From positions 1 through 7,318 of the forward strand of contig JAUXJK010000099.1 in the NCBI GenBank assembly GCA_030624785.1: a stretch of DNA of 7,318 nt, read 5' to 3'. Made by a program: the position numbers and the translations under genes. The stretch's first letter is position 1; the number at the start of each line of letters is the position of its first letter. Positions 1-5,812 of the stretch are shown piece after piece. Under the pieces are notes generated by a model. The model ran no database searches, was not told where the DNA came from, and saw only the letters and a list, made by a program, of their open reading frames with translations. This DNA is from Actinomycetes bacterium. Lineage in GTDB: Bacteria; Actinomycetota; Thermoleophilia; Gaiellales; Gaiellaceae.

Positions 1-2294
1 ACAAGACATTCATTCGCCCTCGGCGCTTGTGGCCTGTCTACGAAAAGTTCCTTCGCAACGCAGCCGGCCTTGGCAAGCTCGATCCTCACGCAGAGCGTCA
101 CGGACGGTTCGAGACCGAGCACCGAAGCGTCGACCTACTTGTTGTCGGCGGCGGCACTGATGGTCTTCGCGAAGCGATCGAGGCCGCGGAGCGCGGCAGT
201 CGCGTAGCGCTCGTCGACGATGGACCGGAGCCTGGCGGCACGTTGCTTCTGACGGAGACCGGTCTGGAGCCGGCCCGCGCCCTTGCTCAGAAGGCCCGCG
301 ATGTGCGTGTCGAGCTGTTGTGTCCCGCGCGCGCGCTGGGCGTTTACGAGGGCAACCTCGTGCCGATCGAACACGGCAACGTGCTCATCCGGATGAGGGC
401 AGGCGAGATTGCCGTCGCGACCGGCACCGTCGAGCAGCCGCTGGTATTCCCGGGCAACGATCTTGTCGGCGTGATGCTCCCGGGCGCAGCCAATCGCCTC
501 GTACATTTCTGGTCGATCAAACCAGGTGAGCGAGCCGTCGTGATCGCGGCCGACGACTCTGGCGCGCGCGCAGCGAAGACCCTCCAGGAAGCCGGCGTGC
601 GTATTGCGGCCGCGGTCGACCTTCGCACCTCGACGCCACACACGATTGAGGCGAGCGGCAAGAAGGGCCACGTCCAGGGCGTCACCATCGACGGCGAGAG
701 TCACGCCTGTGATCTCGTTGTCGCATCGGGCAGCCCGCAACCAGCTCACGCGCTTCTCAGCCATGCCGGCGCGCGCGTCGACTACGACGACCGCCTCGGA
801 GTTTTTATTCCCGTCGAGATCCCCGATGGGATTCGAGCAGTCGGCAGCGCCGCCGGCGAGATCGGCGAACCTGGCGTGCCCCGTCCGTCCTACGGTGGCG
901 AGAAGAGCAAGGGAAAGGAATTCGTCTGCATCTGCGAGGACCAGACGACCAAAGACCTTCGCTACGCCCACGCAGAGGGCTACGACTCGATCGAACTCTC
1001 GAAGAGATACACGACGGTGACCATGGGCCCATGCCAAGGTCGACTGTGCCACCTCAACTCGGTTCGCATGTACGCAGAAACGAGCGCAACCGACGAGAGT
1101 CGAATCGGCACGACAACGGCACGCCCGCCGTGGTCACCTGTCTCACTCGAGCTGCTCGCAGGGCGCCCGCATGAGCCGGCGCGACGCACATCAATGCACC
1201 ACAGGCACAAGGAGCTCGGCGCCTCGATGATGTGGACGGGCGAGTGGCGGCGGCCCTACGCATACGGAGACCCGGCAGCCGAAGTGCGGGCCGTTCACGA
1301 CTCGGTGGGCATTATCGACGTCTCAACGCTTGGGAAGATCCTCGTGACCGGGAACGACGCCGCGACGTTCCTCGAGCGCATCTACCCGAATCGGTTTGGC
1401 GACATGGCAAGCGGTCGCATCCGCTACGGCGTGCTGACCTCGGACGCCGGCCGCATCACCGACGACGGCACGATCGCCCGCCTGGACGACGACGTCTTCT
1501 ATGTGACCACGACATCGACGGGCGCCGAGGCCGTTGTCCAGTGGTTCGAATGGTGGAACGCGATCTGGGGTTACCAGATCGACATCGTCAACGTGACCGG
1601 GACTCTCGCCGCAATCAACGGCGCGGGCCCAAACGCTCGCGAGTTGATGGCACGTGTTACAGACATCCCGATCGACGCCGAGAGCTTCCGCTACCTCGAC
1701 GCCAAGCAGGGGCACGTGGCTGGCGTTGCATCCCTGCTGCTGCGCATCGGCTTCGTTGGAGAGCTCGGCTACGAGATCCACTTCCCCAGTGTTCAGGGCG
1801 AGTATCTCCTCGACGCACTCATCGAGGCGGGCGCCGATTTCGACATCGCACCGTTCGGCCTCGAGCCGCAACGCGTACTCCGGCTCGAGAAGGCCCACAT
1901 CCTCGCGGGCCAGGACACCGACTCCGAGTCGAACCTGCTCGAGGCCTCCATGCCCTGGATCCTCAAGCTCGACAAGGGCGACTTCGTTGGACGCTGGTCT
2001 GCCGAGCATGTCAAGGACCGCGGCCTCGAGACGCGACTCGTCGGTTTTCGCGTAGCCGCTGAGCACCTGCCGGCGGAAGGCGGCCAGATCGTCGAGGACA
2101 GAAGGCCCGTCGGACGCATAACGAGCGCTCGCCGCAGCGAGTTAGTCGGGTCGACGATCGGACTCGCGTGGGTCCCTGCGGACAAGGCCGTAGAAGGTGC
2201 CGACTTCGATGTTCGGATCAACGGAGAGCTCGTGAAGGCCGAGGTCACTCTCAAACCGTTCTACGATCCAGACGGCGAGAGGCTTCGCTCGTGA
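1..2294 (+). CDS. soxA: Sarcosine oxidase alpha subunit (SoxA), 5'-truncated by the window edge
   Basis: Alpha subunit of a heterotetrameric sarcosine-oxidase-type complex, which binds NAD(H) and tetrahydrofolate and receives the methyl carbon released at the beta subunit. The frame is open from base 3 (KTFIRPRRLWPVYEKF), a conserved internal SoxA stretch. The TTG at 27 is therefore probably not the start, and an N-terminal Fer2_4-like domain of about 100 residues is expected upstream. Numbered from the TTG codon, the order is: dinucleotide-binding GGGTDG (41-46), an ATG motif (131-133), a second nucleotide-binding region (about 165-275), a BFD-like segment with Cys301, Cys303, Cys336 and Cys341, and from about 400 a GcvT-like aminomethyltransferase domain with DVSTLGK (431-437), ELGYEI (579-584) and a C-terminal barrel. 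The FAD/NAD region looks shorter than in usual alpha subunits of about 950-1000 residues. The stop overlaps the soxG start by four bases. Family assignment is firm. The substrate could be another N-methyl amino acid. Confidence 0.93.
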   Translation, partial: KTFIRPRRLWPVYEKFLRNAAGLGKLDPHAERHGRFETEHRSVDLLVVGGGTDGLREAIEAAERGSRVALVDDGPEPGGTLLLTETGLEPARALAQKARDVRVELLCPARALGVYEGNLVPIEHGNVLIRMRAGEIAVATGTVEQPLVFPGNDLVGVMLPGAANRLVHFWSIKPGERAVVIAADDSGARAAKTLQEAGVRIAAAVDLRTSTPHTIEASGKKGHVQGVTIDGESHACDLVVASGSPQPAHALLSHAGARVDYDDRLGVFIPVEIPDGIRAVGSAAGEIGEPGVPRPSYGGEKSKGKEFVCICEDQTTKDLRYAHAEGYDSIELSKRYTTVTMGPCQGRLCHLNSVRMYAETSATDESRIGTTTARPPWSPVSLELLAGRPHEPARRTSMHHRHKELGASMMWTGEWRRPYAYGDPAAEVRAVHDSVGIIDVSTLGKILVTGNDAATFLERIYPNRFGDMASGRIRYGVLTSDAGRITDDGTIARLDDDVFYVTTTSTGAEAVVQWFEWWNAIWGYQIDIVNVTGTLAAINGAGPNARELMARVTDIPIDAESFRYLDAKQGHVAGVASLLLRIGFVGELGYEIHFPSVQGEYLLDALIEAGADFDIAPFGLEPQRVLRLEKAHILAGQDTDSESNLLEASMPWILKLDKGDFVGRWSAEHVKDRGLETRLVGFRVAAEHLPAEGGQIVEDRRPVGRITSARRSELVGSTIGLAWVPADKAVEGADFDVRINGELVKAEVTLKPFYDPDGERLRS
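2277..2282 (+). promoter_or_regulatory. Ribosome binding site for soxG
   Basis: GAGAGG lies eight bases before the GTG at 2291, inside the last codons of soxA. It supports the GTG start over earlier in-frame starts, such as the ATG at 2168, which would add an arginine-rich extension that is just soxA read in another frame. Confidence 0.6.
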
Positions 2295-2908
2295 GCCAAC
2301 TCCCGTTCCTCTCCGCCGACCAGACAACCGCCGGCACGTTCTCACCCGTCTCTCGTTCTCCGATGCAGAGGCTGCAGCGCGACCACGGGGCTCGGTTTGA
2401 AACGCGCGACGGTTGGGAGCTCGCCGTGGGTTTCCCGGACGAGGCGGCCATGCTCCAGACGGCTGGCATCGTCGAGCTCCCTCACCTCGGCAAGCTCGAC
2501 GTTCGTGGCGCCGGCGCCAGACCGAACGCCGCCAAAGTGCTCTGGTATCAGATGACGCCGCAGCGAGCCCTGTGCATCACCCTGGCCGCAGAGACGGCAG
2601 GCGTGCGTGCGTCGCTCGAGGAGTCCGCGCGTCGGGTCGTCGACGTGTCTGCGGGTTTCGGATCGCTCGCGCTGCTCGGCCCCCGCGTCGGCGAGTTGCT
2701 CCGCCGAGTGACCGAGCTCGAGAACTTTCCAGCAAGCGGCATCATCAGCCACATACACGGTCACGTCCTGACGATCGACGGCGGCTTTCTCCTGCTCTAT
2801 CCGCAGGAGTACGGGCACTACCTCTACGAGCTCCTGCTCGACACTGCCGTGCCGTTTGACGGCGGCCCGGTCGGAGTCGACGCATTGCCTTCCGGAGGCA
2901 TCTGGTGA
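2291..2908 (+). CDS. soxG: Sarcosine oxidase gamma subunit (SoxG)
   Basis: Small gamma subunit (205 residues, the usual size is about 200) of the heterotetrameric sarcosine oxidase. The family is a GcvT/YgfZ-like fold that packs against the aminomethyltransferase domain of SoxA and has no known catalytic centre of its own. Visible here are an N-terminal SPMQRL segment (residues 23-28), a GcvT-like stretch TAGIVELPHLGKLDVRG (57-73), DVSAGFGSLALLGP (118-131) and the C-terminal PFDGGPVGVDAL. The GTG start overlaps the soxA stop as GTGA (2291-2294) and has an SD. The end overlaps the soxB start in the same way, which points to translational coupling and balanced subunit synthesis. There is no signal peptide or membrane segment, so it should be cytoplasmic. 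SoxG proteins diverge quickly, so the call rests on weak motifs plus the position between soxA and soxB. Confidence 0.88.
   Translation: MSQLPFLSADQTTAGTFSPVSRSPMQRLQRDHGARFETRDGWELAVGFPDEAAMLQTAGIVELPHLGKLDVRGAGARPNAAKVLWYQMTPQRALCITLAAETAGVRASLEESARRVVDVSAGFGSLALLGPRVGELLRRVTELENFPASGIISHIHGHVLTIDGGFLLLYPQEYGHYLYELLLDTAVPFDGGPVGVDALPSGGIW
2894..2898 (+). promoter_or_regulatory. Ribosome binding site for soxB
   Basis: A strong GGAGG lies six bases before the GTG at 2905, inside the last codons of soxG. It supports GTG as the start, which yields the GTGA overlap at 2905-2908. Confidence 0.7.
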
Positions 2909-4119
2909 AAGACATCTTTCGCAAACAACGCATGTGGCGAGCGGCCGGCGAGCTCAAAGACAGCTACGACGCTGTCGTGATCGGCGGCGGCTCGCATGGG
3001 CTCGCAACGGCCTACTACCTCGGGAAGCATCATGGAATGAGCAACGTCTGCGTGCTCGAGAAGAGCTACATCGGCTCGGGCGCGTCAGGACGCAACACCA
3101 CGATTATTCGCTCCAACTACCGCACCCCGGAAGGCGCGCGCTTCTATAGACGCAGCGTCGAGCTCTACGAGCGGCTCTCCCAGGAACTCGATTTCAATCT
3201 GATGTTCTCCCAGATCGGGCACCTCACCCTCGCCCACTCTGATCGAGCGATGATCACCATGGCCGAGCGCGCAGAGGTGAACCAACTTCTCGGGATCGAT
3301 AGCCGACTGATCTACACCGACGACGTCAAGGAGATCTGCCCGGAAATAGACGCGTCGGGCGACGTCACCTGGCCGATCCTGGGCGCGCTTTACCACGGGC
3401 CCGGCGGAATTATCCGCCACGATGCGGTCGTCTGGGCGTACGCCCGAGCCGCTGATCGGCAGGGCGCCGAGATACACCAGAACACTGAGGTAACCGGGAT
3501 CGACGTAACCAACGGCCGCGTGAGCGGCGTGCAGACGAACCGCGGCTCGATCGCCTGCGACACCGTGGTGAACTGCACCGCTGGCTGGTCGACAACCATC
3601 GCGGACATGGTCCAGGTCGACCTGCCGATCTGGACGAGCATCCTGCAGGCGTTCGTGACTGAGCCTGTGAAACCGTTCCTGGACGTCGTGATCGTCTCGT
3701 CGCAGATGCACGTGTATCTCTCGCAGACCGACCGTGGCGAGTTCCTGATCGGAGCCGAGGTCGAGCCCTACTCCACCTATTCCAATCGCGGAACACTGCC
3801 GTTTCTCGAGAGCTCGGCAAGACACGTACTCGAGCTTTTTCCGCAGCTGTCGTCATGCAAGATCCTGCGCCAGTGGACCGGCATCTGTGACATGAGCCCC
3901 GACTACAGCCCAATCATGGGTGTCACCGAGGTCGACGGCTTCCTCGTCGACTGCGGCTGGGGTACGTACGGCTTCAAGGCCGCTCCGATTGTCGGCGTCA
4001 CGCTCGCAGAGCTCGTCGCAACCGGGAAGACGCCAGACATCATCGAACCGTTCAAGCTCGAGCGGTTCTACGCAGACCGCCCCGTTTCAGAGCTTGCCGC
4101 AGCCGCGGTCAGCCATTGA
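2905..4119 (+). CDS. soxB: Sarcosine oxidase beta subunit (SoxB), DAO-family flavoprotein
   Basis: Catalytic beta subunit (404 residues, full length for the family) that oxidises sarcosine to an imine at noncovalent FAD and passes electrons to covalently bound FMN. A DAO-type Rossmann start reads IGGGSHG (residues 26-32), with Glu52 ending the second strand (VLEK) as the expected ribose ligand. It is followed by the SoxB signature GRNTTIIRSNY (62-72). RHDAV (171-175) carries His172, which by alignment matches the histidine that links FMN at the 8-alpha position in heterotetrameric sarcosine oxidases. The C-terminal flavin-binding block has RQWTGICDMSPDYSPIMG (322-339) and CGWGTYGFKA (350-359). 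Most homologues I know have Gly where Tyr355 stands. No leader peptide, so it should be cytoplasmic. The GTG start overlaps the soxG stop. In the best-known operons soxB is first, so its position after soxG is unusual. A related N-methyl substrate cannot be excluded. Confidence 0.94.
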   Translation: MKDIFRKQRMWRAAGELKDSYDAVVIGGGSHGLATAYYLGKHHGMSNVCVLEKSYIGSGASGRNTTIIRSNYRTPEGARFYRRSVELYERLSQELDFNLMFSQIGHLTLAHSDRAMITMAERAEVNQLLGIDSRLIYTDDVKEICPEIDASGDVTWPILGALYHGPGGIIRHDAVVWAYARAADRQGAEIHQNTEVTGIDVTNGRVSGVQTNRGSIACDTVVNCTAGWSTTIADMVQVDLPIWTSILQAFVTEPVKPFLDVVIVSSQMHVYLSQTDRGEFLIGAEVEPYSTYSNRGTLPFLESSARHVLELFPQLSSCKILRQWTGICDMSPDYSPIMGVTEVDGFLVDCGWGTYGFKAAPIVGVTLAELVATGKTPDIIEPFKLERFYADRPVSELAAAAVSH

Positions 4120-4124
4120 GAGGA
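4118..4124 (+). promoter_or_regulatory. Ribosome binding site for fhs
   Basis: GAGAGGA, overlapping the soxB stop codon, lies six bases before the ATG at 4131. A competing ATG at 4127 is in a different frame and only two bases from the SD, so 4131 is the better start. Confidence 0.6.
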
Positions 4125-4130
4125 AAATGA

Positions 4131-5798
4131 ATGAGCGTCAAGGTCCCGTCGAACCTCGAGATCGCACAGGCACACGAGCTCGAGCCTATTGAACAGGTCG
4201 CAGAGCGACACGGTCTCGAACCTGATGAGTACGACCTGTATGGCCGTTACAAGGCGAAGATCAACCTCAGTACGATCGAGCGCCTCTCAGGGCGTCCCGA
4301 TGGAAAGCTCGTGTGCGTCACGGCGATCACACCTACCAAGGCTGGCGAGGGCAAGACAACCACCGCCGTCTCACTGACCCAGGGCCTCGGCACGATCGGC
4401 AAGAAGCCAGCCCTGTGTCTGCGGGAGCCTTCGCTCGGACCAGTTTTTGGAATCAAGGGGGGCGCGGCAGGCGGCGGCTACGCCCAGGTCGTCCCGATGG
4501 AAGATCTCAACCTCCACTTCACAGGCGACATCCATGCGATCGGAGCCGCCAACAACCTGCTCGCGGCCGCGATCGACGCGCACCTGCTCCACGGCAACTC
4601 CCTCGATATCGACCCACTGACCATCGAATGGCGCCGCTGTGTCGACATGAACGACCGAGCGCTTCGACAGACGGTGATTGGACTCGGTGGACGCGCAAAC
4701 GGCTACCCACGCGAGACGGGCTTTGATATCACCGCAGCTTCCGAAGTCATGGCGATCGTGGCGGTCGCAAACGATCTGCACGATCTCCGCGCTCGGCTCG
4801 GCGCAATCACCGTCGCCTACAACCGCGACGGGGCACCAGTCACCGCTGACGATCTCGAAGCGGCGGGCGCGATGGCCGTGATCCTCAAGGAGACACTCAA
4901 GCCGAACCTCATTCAGACACTTGAAGGCCAGGCCTGTCTAATGCATTGCGGTCCATTCGCCAACATTGCGCACGGCAACAACTCACTCGTCGCCGACAAG
5001 GTGGCGCTCAAACTCGGCGACTACGTGATTACCGAGTGTGGATTTGGCTCCGACATGGGAATGGAGAAGTTCTTCAACATCGTTTGCCGGGTGGGCGAGT
5101 TGAACCCGAGCGCCATCGTGCTCGTGGCGACCGTACGGGCGCTCAAGCACCACGCAGAGAATCCCACCGGCGATCTCGATGCTGTTGAGCGCGGGATCGA
5201 GAACCTTGCGCGACATATCGGGATCGCTCGTGAGTTCGGCATTGCACCTGTTGTCGCGATCAACCGCCGCCCAGAGGATTCCGACGAGGAGTGCGAGTTG
5301 GTCAGACGACTCGCACTCGAGCGGGGAGCTTTTGCCGCCGAGATCAACGACGCATTCGCACGTGGCGGCGAGGGAGCGGCAGCCCTGGCGGAGGCCGTTG
5401 TCAGAGCATGTGAGGAGCCTGGCGAGTTCGCTCCGCTCTATGAACTTGACGAGCCAATCGCAGCCAAGATCGAGTCGATTGCGACCCGGGCGTACGGCGC
5501 GAGCGGCGTCACGTTCATGCCGGCCGCCCTCGAGAAGATGAAGCGCTATACGGAGACGGGTCTGGGCCCGCTCCCGATCTGCATGGCCAAGACGCACCTG
5601 TCACTGTCCCACGACCCCCTGTTGGTGAATGCTCCCGAGGGCTTTACCGTGCCGATTCGAGATCTACGCGCCTACACGGGAGCTGGTTGGATCGTCGCAT
5701 TGTGCGGCGACATGATGACGATGCCTGGCCTGAGCGCGACGCCTGGCCTGCGCAACGTCGACATCGACGCGTCGGGCACAACAGTCGGGCTCTTCTAG
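4131..5798 (+). CDS. fhs: Formate-tetrahydrofolate ligase (10-formyl-THF synthetase)
   Basis: Cytoplasmic enzyme that interconverts formate, ATP and tetrahydrofolate with 10-formyl-THF, ADP and phosphate. Length is 555 residues, as is normal for the bacterial monofunctional form. The ATP-binding loop is TPTKAGEGKTTT (residues 67-78, Lys75), followed by REPSLGPVFGIKGGAAGGG (98-116) and NLHFTGDIHAI (127-137). Later conserved blocks are GPFANIAHGNNS (274-285), FGSDMGMEKFFNI (305-317) and the C-terminal GDMMTMPGL (526-534) ending in GLF. All expected blocks are present, so it looks functional. It starts 11 bases after soxB with its own SD and is very probably in the same transcript. In that setting it may run in either direction: using the C1 unit from demethylation to make formate plus ATP, or charging formate for biosynthesis. 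The context suggests the first but does not prove it. Confidence 0.97.
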   Translation: MSVKVPSNLEIAQAHELEPIEQVAERHGLEPDEYDLYGRYKAKINLSTIERLSGRPDGKLVCVTAITPTKAGEGKTTTAVSLTQGLGTIGKKPALCLREPSLGPVFGIKGGAAGGGYAQVVPMEDLNLHFTGDIHAIGAANNLLAAAIDAHLLHGNSLDIDPLTIEWRRCVDMNDRALRQTVIGLGGRANGYPRETGFDITAASEVMAIVAVANDLHDLRARLGAITVAYNRDGAPVTADDLEAAGAMAVILKETLKPNLIQTLEGQACLMHCGPFANIAHGNNSLVADKVALKLGDYVITECGFGSDMGMEKFFNIVCRVGELNPSAIVLVATVRALKHHAENPTGDLDAVERGIENLARHIGIAREFGIAPVVAINRRPEDSDEECELVRRLALERGAFAAEINDAFARGGEGAAALAEAVVRACEEPGEFAPLYELDEPIAAKIESIATRAYGASGVTFMPAALEKMKRYTETGLGPLPICMAKTHLSLSHDPLLVNAPEGFTVPIRDLRAYTGAGWIVALCGDMMTMPGLSATPGLRNVDIDASGTTVGLF

Positions 5799-5812
5799 CG
5801 CTCTCGCCGCAG

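Noticed and set aside
27..29. TTG as the true start of soxA
   Set aside because: The frame is open to base 3 and the preceding codons (KTFIRPRR) continue a conserved SoxA segment, so the gene enters from upstream.
135..1052. 305-codon open frame on the minus strand opposite soxA
   Set aside because: It lies wholly opposite soxA, whose conserved motifs run throughout. The predicted product has no recognisable domain. Long antisense frames are expected in GC-rich genes.
1323..2066. 247-codon minus-strand frame opposite the soxA GcvT-like domain
   Set aside because: It is a mirror of a well-conserved coding stretch, with no recognisable motif.
3085..3825. 246-codon minus-strand frame opposite soxB
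   Set aside because: Same reasoning: soxB motifs are intact across the region and the antisense product resembles no family.
4983..5597. 204-codon minus-strand frame opposite fhs
   Set aside because: Shadow of fhs, which shows its conserved blocks throughout this stretch.
5723..5750. 10-base direct repeat GCCTGGCCTG, two copies 18 bases apart
   Set aside because: It is in frame within fhs and encodes a repeated Pro-Gly-Leu near the conserved MPGL block. It is too short and isolated to suggest a functional repeat.
5765..5774. Perfect 10-base palindrome CGACGCGTCG near the end of fhs
   Set aside because: It encodes conserved C-terminal residues of Fhs. A single short GC-rich palindrome is not evidence of an operator.
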